NCBI GenBank assembly: GCA_003342815.1
Contig: PTEX01000235.1
Location: 762,154-826,153, forward strand
Direction: 5' to 3'
Source: Eudromia elegans
Taxonomy: Eukaryota; Chordata; Aves; Tinamiformes; Tinamidae
DNA: 64,000 nt
Shown here piece after piece: positions 1-12,372 of this stretch. The first letter of the stretch is position 1, and each line of letters opens with the position of its first letter. Under the pieces are notes generated by a model, which made no database searches, was not told the origin of the DNA, and was given only the letters and a program-made list of their open reading frames with translations. The position numbers and the translations under genes were made by a program.

Positions 1-2286
1 TTGCTTAGTGTTAGTATCAACATTATACTTAAAGGGCATACTTATTATTATAGAAATATTAACCAAAAGAAATATGATTTCTGCAGAAAAATCATAAATA
101 AACATATCAGTTAAAAAAAAAAAATCTTTTTTGCCAGAATGCAAATAAGTGCTTTGAATAAGGCACCCTGATTCTTAGTCTGACTGTCAAAGTGGACAAG
201 GCTATAGAAAGGAAATATTTATTTATCAACTGCTAGTTCTGTTTGTTGTATTGATGGGTAAGTGTTCATTCATAGAATAATGATTTCACAGTAAAAGGAG
301 TTTGATAACATGTGGGCTGTGCTGAGATAGGAATAAAATGTTTCAGGCAGGTATCCTTACTATTTTATGCATTGAATGAATTCTAGGCTCCCAATGCTGA
401 CTCTAATCTTCACTAGATCTTACACTAAGTGTGGTGTTTTGAAGCAGAAATATCATGTAATCTCTGCTCCGTGCTAGCATTTAAGCAGGAAGATAAATTA
501 GTTTATGATAGTGATTAAATCTCTACTGATGGAAGTATTTCATATTTCCATATGTAATCTTTATCCATGAATGCTACCATGTAAGAGTATTTATCACCTG
601 CAAAAGTAGGGCACAAACAAAGCCATTGCCTAGGACTAGCAATTATTCACCAAACTGCAACAATGAGAAATATTATGATAAAAACATTTTGTTGCCAAAA
701 ATGGAAGACCAAAGTCTTTCATTAATTTAAGCCGTGTTTTAAATCCCCTTTGCCCCAAGTCCCAGAGTGAATTAGCTCAGGCTGGTCTTGACTGTTCTTG
801 GTACCTGAGGTAACCTGAGTGATTTTGGCACCTCTATACCATATTTCAGCCTACCCAGAACTAAGTTGGCAAAAGAACTCTTTTTCTCCCTGTAGGATCA
901 GGCCCTGTAAATATCACTGTCTCACATGTTTGCAGCCAAGTACCTAAGGTAACATGAGCAGCTGGAAAAGCACATTATGGAAAAAAGAGCCAAAATAAAA
1001 TCATAAGTTTTATCTCTCCTTTGGTTGACTTTTTACTATTTATTTGGCAAATTTCAGATATTATCTCTTGAATGTTTCTGAGCTTCTGTGAGTGCCAGCT
1101 TCTTGTATTACTCTTTCTCTCTCTCTTCCCTTTGATTGCAGATATTAGTGGTATTCCTTGTTCCCAAAGGAACAAAAATGCACCTTATTGTTTTCTCCTT
1201 CCAAGTCTTTCCTCCTTTCCCGGCTGATACCAGTGAAATCCCATTCCTGTGTTTGCAGAACAGTCTCCTTTTTTCTCCACTTCTTTCTCCCTACAGTCAT
1301 GCCTTTTAAGGCATTCCATTGATCCTTCCTTTGTTTACCTAAGCCATTTTCCCTATACAAGGCTTCTATATCCCTATGCTTATAATCTATACTGTTCTTT
1401 CTCTGCCTGAGATGTTGTTATATGTCCACCTGAGACATTGTTATATCCCTACAATGCTTGAAGCAATTGCCTAGCACTTACTCCAGAAAGAGCTTTTGGT
1501 AGAGCTTTTGGTATACCTTTTCCTCCTTTTCCCCCCTAAATTCTTCCTATTTCATTACTTGTTAGCAGTCGTTCTACTGGTGTTTCACTGAATACACTTC
1601 AAGAATTAACAGAGTTTATCCTTCCAGACCATGTAAATGGTCTCATGTACTTAGATCCACATTCATTTTGCCTATCTTTAAACACATGACTGAGGGGATT
1701 AATTATGAGCAGAGTTTCCCTAGGGGCTTACATACAGCTGTGAGAGAAAAAGAGGCGCCTTATTCAGAATCTGAACCAGTGTGGGAAGGGATATATCTCA
1801 CTGTGCATGCAATAGGCACAGGTCACTTTGTTTTGGTGCCTATGGCGAGATGGAATGAGTCTGTGTCTTGTCCTGGAGTAATAATGTATGGTAAACAATT
1901 GCATTATTGCATTGAGCTAGTTAATTCATTCTGCTAAAATAATTTCAATATAGTTCAGCTTGGGCCTCATTACAAGGAAAAAGGAAGAAAAATATTATTC
2001 TAGACAAGCGGTGAAAATAGAAGGACAGTATTTGCAATATTAGCCAGTAAACTGATGGAGGCATATTCCCAATTGTTCAAAGTAACAAGTGAAGTTAGAG
2101 TTTCCTACAGTGAAGTAAATGCTATCTGAATTACGCATATGTCATGCTTGATTTTTTTCCCATTAAAATAAGTGTGGAAATTTAGCTTACAGACATTCTA
2201 AATGTCACCTGGAAACAACAGTGCTGTGACTGAGAGAGTGAGACAGAAATGGCAGGTTAAGTATGGAGGAGGTAGCCAGAGGGTGA

Positions 2287-2289
<3 letters not shown>
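1..2289. other. AT-rich unique DNA, no gene recognised
   Basis: Non-repetitive AT-rich DNA. Both strands were read for CR1 ends, LTR-like blocks, exon-like frames and tRNA-like boxes and none was convincing. The longest open frame is an 89-codon plus-strand frame near 1668-1937 that starts at a TTG and shows no family motif, so it is treated as chance. Intergenic or intronic status cannot be decided from the window. Confidence 0.6.
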
Positions 2290-2345
<56 letters not shown>

Positions 2346-2370
2346 CCCTCCCCCCCCCCAAAAAAAAAAA
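2290..2370. repeat. Compound microsatellite: (CT)n, then C-run, then A-run
   Basis: About 27 CT units (2290-2345, interrupted once by TT) pass into a C-rich run and then directly into a run of 11 A. The pyrimidine side is uninterrupted for about 70 nt, a composition known to favour triplex (H-DNA) structures. The long serine/leucine-rich frame across it is a by-product of the repeat, not a gene. Confidence 0.9.
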
Positions 2371-2739
2371 CAAAAAGAAGAAAAATAATTATAATTACTT
2401 TTATAGCTTTCCTTCAGTTACTCAGACTCTTTTCTTTCCCCTAAGGTTTTATTATTGCTACTAAATAAGTCCAGCAACTCTGAAAATAGCACACTGCCAG
2501 ATAGCAATGTTCTCTGCTACAGAGGCATCCCTATAATTAGGTATCCCTTCCCAGAGATGTCTGAGCGGATGACTTATGTTTAAAGTGAACCGTGAGACAA
2601 TAGAAGAGAGAGGAGAAAGTGAAAGCATATTTGTGTATGGCATCATTTACTGATTGGAACCCTCTGTTTGTGAGCTCTGGGTTCTTCCAGTCTGCCTTTT
2701 CCTTGCAGCTTCTTTTTGTCTGACTGTGCTATTTGCTAA

Positions 2740-2958
2740 CTAGTATTCTGGAAAAGGAACGACTATTTGTTTTTCATTTTTATTAGATTTAGACTTCTGG
2801 TCTGAACTCGCACCTTGAACTGGCTTGAAGTAGCTGAAAAATCCAACGGGCTTTGTAGGATTTACAGTCTTGAGTCCTGCTACATCCATGGAGTATTTAT
2901 GGACTTGAGCGATCTTTAACGTTTTGAAGAATATCTCGTATTTTTCAACCAGAATCAT
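2740..2958 (-). other. 72-codon open frame of uncertain status
   Basis: An ATG-initiated minus-strand frame ends in TAG within unique DNA. The predicted peptide is lysine-rich and hydrophilic towards its C-terminus, with the segment NPTKPVGFFSYFKPVQ in the middle. I do not recognise a family. The stretch keeps six CpG dinucleotides in about 210 bp, more than the AT-rich surroundings. Just before the ATG on the minus strand is 'gaattag', a weak possible splice acceptor with no good pyrimidine tract. It could be a chance frame, a small exon or an old retrocopy. It is listed because composition and CpG content stand out, not because coding is shown. Confidence 0.2.
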
Positions 2959-3449
2959 GATAACCTAATTCAGGACTTATTTGGCTATTGCCACTTTACA
3001 GACAAAAAATGATGTTTAGAGAGAATCTGTCCTCTGCTTTGTGCTATATATCCTTTTAATGATATAGTATAAAATGCAGTTACACTGGTTGTATTACAGG
3101 AGTGATATTACAGTGGCCTTGAAATTTGTTCACTCAGATTGATCAAAAGTGAATGTCAGAAAATAATGTCAGTTACAGCAAGAGATGTCTTTTGAATGTT
3201 TTTAAAGCCCTTTAGGTTGATGAGAACTTTACATTTGTCTCTTCCATGTTGACCTGTTACATGGACCTTGGCGACACTGTGGCTGGATTGCTGCAGTGCA
3301 CTTGATTATGGGCTGCCAGAAAGGTTCATCTATTACCTGCAGCTAGTGCAGATTGCAGCAGTGTGAGTGTCTGGAGGTGCAGAGCAGGAGGATTCTGCTT
3401 CCCTTCTGCTTTGCTTTGTGAACTATTTAGCCAATTATTTGAGTTTCGG
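2959..3449. other. Unique DNA, nothing recognised
   Basis: AT-rich non-repetitive sequence with a slightly more GC-rich patch around 3260-3410. No exon-like or repeat signature seen. Confidence 0.5.
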
Positions 3450-3510
3450 TTTTCTTTTTCTTTTTTTTTTCCCCTTTTTTCTTTTTTTTTTTTTTTTCTT
3501 TTTTTCTTTC
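3450..3510. repeat. Long T-rich pyrimidine tract
   Basis: About 60 nt made almost only of T with scattered C, ending '..tttcttt cag' at 3507-3512. It could serve as a splice-acceptor polypyrimidine tract, but a low-complexity T-tract is the simpler reading. Confidence 0.85.
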
Positions 3511-3829
3511 AGCATAGTATCTTTAAAATCTACTCTACCAAAAGGCAAAGGCTTCAAAGGTTTCCCTAGCTGTGAACCTCATGGGGAGGTTTTGCTGGTG
3601 AGCAGCATAAGTCATAACTCTCCGTAGGAGCTTTGTGGTTTTTTTAGGCCAGCATAAATATCTGCAAAAGCTACATGAGCATCTGCTATTCTTCCTAAGC
3701 CTCCCTTCAGTGGGAACTGAATCAACTCTGCCCCTCTACCAACCTTTTTGCAGACTTTTGTCTCTTATTTCTTATTGTCATACTGATTACTTCTCTCAAT
3801 AGTCTTGAAAATTCTTATGGAGAGGGTTC

Positions 3830-4330
3830 ACAGGCAGAAAACCATTCAATTCACATAGTTTAAATCAAATAAGAATATAAGTGGTTTATTGATTTATTAA
3901 CAACATATAATCATCCAGCAATCAGCAAGCTCTATATTCAGGCTGAGTATCAGCAATATAACAGTTAAGCCATAATACTGACATTTACAAAATGTTAACA
4001 AGCATCTGTGTAAATACGCTTCTATAGTTAATCTCCTTGAAGATCTAAAGCCCTAATAATATATATTTACATGTACCTGAACCCCTATGCGAGGCAGTGG
4101 TTACAATGCTTTCCCCAGTGCCTTTGGGCAGCACAGGCTTCCCTGCTTGCTCATCACTCCAGAGCAGATGTGTGTGCTCCAGCTGCATCATTCCCTGTGT
4201 CCACACTGGTGAAGTTATGCACCTCCTAACAGTGGGATGCCTGTGCTGCACCCTGGCACATGGCTCTCACTGCTAGCTACTCAGGATGCCTAAGGGGCTG
4301 CCAAAGGAATGTTGAGTGGTTGATTCATTA
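3830..4330 (-). repeat. Possible solo-LTR-like block, unassigned
   Basis: On the minus strand a GC-richer part (4330-4080) is followed by a TATA-like 'gtaaatatatatta' near 4070 and, about 175 bp further on, by two AATAAA-type signals (complement of 'tttattgatttatt', 3884-3897). That order of promoter-like DNA, TATA box and poly(A) signal is how a retroviral LTR is laid out. I cannot find clear TG...CA ends or a target-site duplication and do not recognise the family. If it is an LTR, it is an old and broken fossil. A plain intergenic stretch is the alternative. Confidence 0.22.
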
Positions 4331-4911
4331 GAGACCCTAATTTTATAGCCTAGATATCTGAGTTACTTTGAGTGACTCTACCTTGTGAGCCTCAAGTCTT
4401 GGAGCAACCTCCCTGTGAACTACTTGAGAGGCCTCATTAAGAAGATAGATTTTCCATGCTTTTTCTTTCTATTATTATTGAGCAATTACTTTCACAAATG
4501 CTGCTGACCACTTAATCCAGAAATTCTTGGAAGTACCACTCTTTAATAACCTTAGTTGATTGTGTGTAGATTTATGAGCCAAATTCAGATCTGATTTGAA
4601 AAGAAAACAAGTATGAGATCATTATAAACCAAAACTGAGTATCATTTACTTATTGTACCATAGATAGAAGTCTACTGTGAAATAACAGTGTTACAGACAG
4701 AACAAGAAACAGAATGTATATGATGAATATTTGTATATTGACATTTTTTACTACTAGGAATATGTCTCTACTTAGATAATTTCTAGTATGTGAAGTTCTT
4801 GCTTCACCCCTCATCTTGCTACTGGATTCTAAATATTCCTACATTAAACTGGAATAAAATGCACAGTTCTTTACATACACTAGAGTTTGAGCAGCTTACA
4901 TTTGATGTAGA

Positions 4912-4957
4912 TTTATATATATATTTATATATATATACACACACACACATATACATA
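4912..4957. repeat. (TA)n/(CA)n microsatellite
   Basis: Alternating TA units pass into about seven CA units and then 'catatacatac'. A typical mixed dinucleotide repeat. Confidence 0.9.
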
Positions 4958-7900
4958 CCCCCCTATTTTTTTCCATAGGGGAAATGGATGAGACTTGACT
5001 GATTTTGTTGTAGACTGAATTTGACACTGTAGACTAAATTCAGAAATAAATGAATTTTTAAGTCCTGTGGATATAAGCTATGTAACTTAAATACATAGAA
5101 AAAGCCTGATGTGCAGAATTTACAGGAAAAGAATCATCAGGTGGGTATAAGATATGATTTTGGGAATGGCTTTTTTATCCAGCATTTTTCTCTTACTTCA
5201 TCATAACTGGTATGTGCTCTGTATATCTTGACCTTGATCCTCCTAGAAACAAGCCAAGTGAGTTAAACCAAACTCATCATTTGCTAGGAGACAAATATTG
5301 GGGAGACAATGTTTGAAACAGATCAGAGAAAGACCTTGTGCTATATTTAGTTGAGCTAAGGTTAAATGGTATTGATCAAACATTATGGCTTGAGAGAGTG
5401 ATTCTGAAAAGGTTTCATATAATTAGTATTATATAAGCTCATTCCATAGAAAGGGCTGTTAGGAACGAAGGTATCAGAAGTAATACTAACAGCCTTTGCA
5501 AATGCTATGCAGATCTGTACTTTGCCTTTCCATGACTTTGTCCTTCCCTGCAAAAGAGTTGTCTGATGCTGAGAATAATGGCACAGGATCCTCATTAATC
5601 TTGAAATTCTTCAGGAAACATGCTTGCAAATATTTCTTGTCCATAATGCAGATGGCACTATAAAAATAATCAAGAGTAACAAAAGAAATGTGTAAGGTAA
5701 GGTTTATCTATGAGAGGAAAATTTTACAGTGAAAGATCAAAGATTGATTGCCAAATTAGAATGTAAAAATTATCTGTATAGTATTTCTGTTAAGCTATAC
5801 TATTTGAAGCTTGCAAAATATGACAAACTATATCAGCAGGCGTGGTGTAGGTGTAGTGCAATTATGCACTGACATTTTTGCTGAAGCCTCTAAAGTATTA
5901 ATATATCCTGGCTACCTATTTAGATGTAGATCTGATTAAAAATAATTGAAGAATCAGTTTTATTTTGACAATTGTTTTTTTCTCTGAAACTGGAATTTTT
6001 AGATGGAATGAATTGGTTCTGATAACATTTTAAACAGAAAGATAGACTTTAATCTGAAGTGGAATATTATATTAGCTTTAACATCTTTACTTTTTATGCT
6101 AGTGTTTTTGTTTATGTTTACAATTTGACGTTAAGTGTAATGATCATTTGCAAATATGACTATTAATGCTGTTGCTTTCTTTAAAAAATCAGTGATTTTC
6201 CAGAAGGAAAATCTCTTCAATCACTAGTATCTTTGAAATCTTTCATACATTACATATTAATGTAGATTCAGAATATCAATATAAGATTTATTTCTATGTT
6301 TCATTTTTTTGTTAATCTCGCCACAGTACCAGATCAGCCATTATTCCTTAATTTGTTCTTACTTTGTAATGTTTCTGGGAACTTTTAGGAATAGGGTGAG
6401 AAAAAGATAAATCTACACTAAAAAGTGCTTACCGACAGGAAATTCATCATGATAATGTAGATATTTACTTTCTGTTAAGTGCTTGGTGTTTGAGTGATAT
6501 CTGTTTGGATTGCCATTTTATCTCTACCCCTCAAATGCTTTCTGGTTGTTAGGTGAAGCAATTTAATACTTTATGTTGTATTCTCATCCAAAGCAGTACC
6601 ACAAAATATTTTCCTAACGGTATTTGTAATGGAATGGGTGGAAACATTTCTTATATTCAGTTTTGTTTCAAAGGCCCGTAAACAGTACCAAAATTGCCTC
6701 TTTCTAGCATAAAAGGGGCAGACTCTAATTGTCCATCACCCATAGTGGTGGAAACATTGAGTAACTCACTTAAGGAAAAGAATATTTTGGTTTACTCCTG
6801 TGTAACTATGAAATATAATTATATGAAATATAATTTCGAAATTCTGAAAAGCAGAGGATCATAGAAATAATCCTACCTGCATATTTCCAAGCGATGAGGA
6901 AAAAGTGAATAATCTTCAAATGTGTAATATAAATAAGTTCCAAAGAGAGCAATGTAGAATAGAAAAAGGCAGTCCTGTCTTTCACTCGCAGTATGGACTT
7001 GCTGCTTTTCCCTACATTTCTTCTGGGTCAGTGAATACAAAAGAAAGTTATGGTTTGGTGAATATAAAAATGAAAAATCTTCAAAATACACCCAAAGGAA
7101 AACTAAAACTTTCACTGCCAAATATTAATCTATCTCCAGGTTGTGTAGCTCTTGACCTTATGTGCTACATCACAGAAACTGTTTTGGAGATATGGATTGA
7201 AAGATAATTTTAAGGAAATGATCACCCGATGTGACAATTGCAATTTTCCAGCACAAGTATCATGAATGTAGATATAATCCACACAAGTATTTGTAAAATA
7301 AAGACTGATAAAAAATATCAATTAAATGAATGAGGAATTATCTGTATTTAGATTATTCAGATAAGAAATAACTCTATAAACCACGTTCACTATACCTGAA
7401 TAGTTAAATTCAAGAAACCTTCTACATAGGCAATTTCTTTCCTTTTTGTCAAAGAAGTAAAAATTAACTCTTGACTCAGAATGAATGTTGTTTCTTGACG
7501 GAAATGGTAGAGAACTATATTTGACCTAGAGATAACAAAGTGCGTTTTGGACAAGAAAATTTATTCTTTTCTTATACGTGGAATGAAAGAAAGCAATGAA
7601 AACGGACAACTGCAGGCCCAGCTTTGTCAAATGACAGCAGAATAATGTTTCCAGTGTGACTACTGACTCTTTTGGGGGATTGAAAACCTTTCTGACTTCT
7701 CTGCTTATGCTGCAGTCAGTATTACGTGGTGCAGAGCAATTTCAAATAACTAATGTGAATAATAGTAGCTGCATCAGTACAAAGCAAGACCATAAAAACC
7801 TTCCAAATTGGTGATAATTGTGTTATTAACTGCATAATGCACTCTGCTGTCATGGCTGATCCCATTGGTAACTGAATTTAGAGCTGAGCTGGCTATATGT

Positions 7901-8030
7901 TAAATAATTTGTAGTCACACATACTTATGTAGAAGAGAAGCTATTGGATACTACCATCCTGGTGGGCCAGTGCAGATTTTAATGGACCTTATGAAGGTAT
8001 AAGATGATAGGAGAACTACTCTGGTGGGTT

Positions 8031-8034
<4 letters not shown>
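4958..8034. other. AT-rich unique DNA with one conserved-looking block
   Basis: No gene or known repeat recognised. A 100-codon plus-strand frame at 6905-7207 begins at GTG and lacks recognisable motifs; it is taken as chance. The part at about 7600-7900 is denser in TAAT/ATTA and TGACAG-like motifs and looks less like neutral AT-rich DNA (see findings). Confidence 0.5.

Positions 8035-8074
<40 letters not shown>
8035..8074. repeat. Forty-base poly(T) run
   Basis: An uninterrupted run of 40 T, which is a 40-A tail when read on the minus strand. The minus-strand sequence upstream of this tail (about 8364 to 8075) is unique and open in one frame for about 90 codons before the tail. In mammals this would suggest a retroposed RNA. 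Bird CR1 elements do not rely on poly(A), so A-tailed retrocopies are rare in birds. No AATAAA lies just before the tail and no target-site duplication was found, so a simple homopolymer expansion is equally possible. Confidence 0.85.
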
Positions 8075-8075
<1 letters not shown>

Positions 8076-11000
8076 AGGAGAGATCACCTAGTAGAAAACA
8101 ACTCACTGGAGTTAGGAGTGGCAGCTGGGGTTGTGGTGCATTCACCAAGGGTATTGCCTTTACTAAGGGTGATTTTAAGGTTAATAAATCATCACATTTG
8201 CATTTGTAAAGCTGATATCTCTCTGAAGGACAGCAAAGACATGAGAATAGAGTAGGTAATTTGGAGCTGTATTTTCTGTCAAACACTAAGAAGCAGCATC
8301 CAAGGAAGCGAAATAGCAGAGAAAATGCACAGGAAAGAGGGATGGTGGAGCATAGAAGGGTCATGTTTTTTGAAATGCTTCAATATTTATATGGTAGTTT
8401 TGCTTAGAAATCTATTAGGTGACTCTGGTAGAAAAGTTAATTCAAGTTTGAGACAGCAGGAGAAGAGAGAAGGGAACAGTGATCTGTTTGCATAGGGATT
8501 CCTATAACACCTTTCCCTGGACAAAAGGCATATTAAGAAGATTTTCCAGAAGTTTTTAAGATGCCAGCTATCAAGTGGAAATCACCTGACATGCAAATAA
8601 TATGACATCTTGGCTCTATAAGAGCAAAAGATAGATCTGCAACAGCAGTTAGGCATAACACTGAAAATATATGCTGAACACCCATTAAAAACAAAGATAA
8701 TGCATTCAAACAGCTGTTTTGGATAATAGCATGTATCTCTTAGATGCAAGAATCATTAATGAGGTAAGTAATACAAGACACTGGGTTCTATAGAAGGACC
8801 TGGACTTGGGGGAGAATAGGAGTGGATTGGGTACAGCCAAATGATCAAAAATCAGTCTCTGGAGGGGGTGGGGCCTTAACCAAAAGGCCTGAATACGGGA
8901 GACCTGTACCAGATTATAAAATAAGATCAAAACATAGATCTTGGTTCAAATGAGCCAAGAATGGAAAGTAGAAAATTTAGGTGTGTGGGTGTGAGCCATG
9001 CTGGATCAGGTGGCCACAGAACCACACAGTAGCTTCCCCACTGCTGTTATTTATCTCAGTCCCCACTTTAACTGACAGATTTTGATATTTCACAGTCATG
9101 GAACAGGTAAGAGCCTGGTACCCACACAGAAGACATAATTTATGCTGAGACTATGTTTATATAAGATTTATAAATAGTGGCCTGCCATTTGGTGTTTGTG
9201 CCTTCCTTTAACCTCTGTCAGTCAATGAATGGAGAGTTTACCCTGGGGAATTAATTTTCTTACTTGACGTGTCCCAGTAAAATGAAAGCTGACTCCTTAC
9301 TGTGGTTCTACCTTGCACACAGAGCAGTCCTCCTAAAAGAGGCTTGGATTTGTGAAAGGTGATTAAAAGGCAAAGAAAATAAATCTCTGATAAAATTAGC
9401 AATGATCCTAAATCAACACCACAAATTCAAACATTTTAAATTCTTCATTTTCTTATAAAATGCATTCATTTCAGAAGGCATTTGTATCAAGAGATTCTCT
9501 TATTCTTTGAAATTTCCTGTTAAAAACACCAGCTCTAAACTCACCCAAAATACTACATGAAAGTCTTTTGTTGAAGAGTGAGCACACTTTGAAAAGGCTT
9601 CTCATCTAGTAATTAGCTGCTATATTTAATAGAAATATTAAATAAAAACTAAGACATTCTCTTTTCAGCAAGTATTTTTTTTCCAGCTTGAGCCCTCAAA
9701 GTTTCTAGTAAGTAATTGTTTACCATTTTAAAAACTGACAATTCAAATCTAGCCCAAACCCTAGTGGCACTAACAAGCAAATTATTTCCATTTCTGAAAC
9801 CTATTGTAGTAATTGCTACTGACTCCAGAGACATTCCCTAGGCAAGAGCGGTAATGATAATTTGGTAACTTTCTTTTAAGCAGACTTCGTTTACAAGTGA
9901 TAGTAGATATTTCTGCCTGCCTGCAGGGCTGAGAAGAGGTTTATGGACTGCAGTACTAGCTTCCCACTCTTAATTTTTCAAAAGAGGTGGTTGTTTTTGT
10001 ACTGAGCAAACAACCTTATAGTTTCCAAATATTATTTCTTAATCATAAACATTGATATACATTTATTTCAATCCTTATCCTTTATGTGACAAACAAAAAT
10101 TTGCGTGACAAAATCCTAGTCAGAATTTCCCAAGATAATATTAATAAGTTTTATGCTGGAAAACCAACAGGGACAGTTTTATTTATCTCAGGAGGACTGT
10201 GCTATCTCAATTGTTGATGACAAGAACTTGTTATTTTATCATTCAGTGCTCAGACTGGAGCATCGAAGTCATACTTTGGGAACAAGAACAAACAATACCG
10301 AAGAAAAGATAGTCTCTCCATTAAATAGTTAAGTAGTTTATAAATCAATGCCAGTATCAGTAGGCAGTTAGCTGATCATTTTGTCAGCCTTCTGTTTTAA
10401 GAACGTAAGCACCTATGATAAAGTGGATTTTTTAGGGGCCTTTGTTACATGTAGCATACAAAATGAATGATTGGATTGTTAAAGGACATTAATGTGAAGG
10501 GGAAATTTGTTTGTAAATGTTTATGAGACAAGGAGATTTTAAAAAATTGCTCTTATTCTAAATGAAAAAAAAAAAATCTCATGTTATAGTTGCTGAATAC
10601 ATATTTCCTCCTCTGCTTTCTCATAAGCCTGACTGTGGGTCTTTCCCACCCTCTTTTCATTCTTCATGAAATGTTTGTGGCAGTCACTCATCTTTGCTGC
10701 AGTGTCCAGTGCTGCAAAGCTTGACGGAATTGCACTAGTGATTGTGAGGAAAGTAACATTCAGGAAAGTTATGTATATATGACCTGTCAAACGTACTTGT
10801 AGAAGAATTGCTCCAGAAAGGAAAAGATATAAAAAGGCTTGCTTAAAACTAGGACTGAGTAAATGTTTCAAACTCTTTCTCTGAGAACATTCCCTTGCTA
10901 AAATATTGAGCTTATTTTAGCCTGTACTCATGCACTAATATAGTAAATTTGGAATATTTCTCTAAACAGTGTAAATGAATATGGAGAAGTAAAACTAAAG

Positions 11001-12372
11001 AAAAATGAGAACTGTCACATAAAAGCTAAAATATTATGTGATATTTGTTTCATCTAAACTGTAACAGCATGAGTTTTGACACTAATTTATATGAACAAAC
11101 CACATGTTGACAGTCTATAGTGTAAGAATTATAAATAAAAACAGTATAGGAAGAACTCCTCTATGTAAACAATTTCTTACTTTTGAATAAATAAATAACA
11201 TGGGCTCTAAATTCAGTAGATATTCTGTAAAATTGATTTGTTTTATGCTGATAGTACTGATTAATTTTTAAAATAGGAGTAAGTATTATGGGACTACCAA
11301 TCTCCCGTTAATTTCTAAGGAAAGTACTGGAAAAATAATCCTTTTAAGGAAAGGGAATAGAAATTAACATTACATAACTTCATGTTTGTACTCCTGGTAT
11401 CTCTTGGATTGTTTTGTCTTTGTCACATTCTTTGCTAATTTAGTATATCAAGGGCATAGAGACAAGAATGGCAACTGAAGAAGTCATTAGTGCCAAGAAA
11501 ACTATCAACCCAATTCTCAATAGAATTTGTGCCTCATGTTCATTTAGGGCTTAGAGATAATTGAAGGTAACCTTTGAGCTTTTTAATCACATAATACCTA
11601 GCATTTTCAGAACAGTTTAGAAAGACTGAAACACTTCTTATTAAATATTCTAATTCTAAAGGGGACATTTATTAAAGCCATCTACACCTTCTCTTTTTTA
11701 GCTTAATTAAGAGGGACGTAGTATAGAATTTTTGAAACATAAATCTCACAGAAATATATTCTAAAGTTGCTGAATGCAAGTATATTTCCACAATCCCTTT
11801 ACTGCCTATCCATTTTTTTTCCCCCAACTACACTCCCTCATTCTCCCTTCCTGTTTCTGAATATGATATCTAAATGATTTTTCACAATGGCTCTAGTTGC
11901 TTCCTGGTAACTGGAATGTTATTTTTTGTGTGTTAAGATATCACACAACAAATCTTTTTTTTTTTCCTCTACCTTCTTGTTATTCAGAGGATTATCCAAT
12001 TGGTCTTCCTGTTGAGAAGAAATACTGAAATGGACTGTTTGTATTTCAGTCAAAATTATTCTTGATAAAAACAGCAGTCTGCAAATTTAGCACAGTGGGA
12101 TCAGCAGTACCTCATTTTCACAAAAGGTTAGGTATAATGATATAAAAAGTTACTGATATATTTAACAACAGAAAGGAAAACTGATTTGAAACTAAATTCT
12201 GTAAAGAAAATGTCTGTGCTTTGTGAATAATCTATATAACCATACTTTAGTTGTTGATTATATTTCTCTATGGGATGTGAGGAGGTATTTTCTACTTCAA
12301 TATCCATTTTAGCTTTTTCCACATGTGGATGTCTACCAAAGTAAAAACAACATATCTTCTGACAGTGATTTT
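8075..12372. other. AT-rich unique DNA, no gene recognised
   Basis: Non-repetitive DNA with short A and T runs only. A 95-codon minus-strand frame at 10584-10871 has a hydrophobic N-terminal part but no recognisable motif and no splice or promoter context, so it is not called as a gene. Confidence 0.55.

Noticed and set aside
7951-8364. 137-codon minus-strand frame
   Set aside because: The poly(A) run is read as lysines and joins unrelated sequence on both sides. Kept only as a possible retrocopy under findings, not as a gene.
8591-8598. POU octamer ATGCAAAT (also at 24788, 27230 and 54847)
   Set aside because: Four octamers in 64 kb of AT-rich DNA are close to chance and show no clustering.
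10584-10871. 95-codon minus-strand frame with a hydrophobic N-terminal half
   Set aside because: No splice, promoter or poly(A) context and no recognised motif; such frames are expected by chance in 64 kb.
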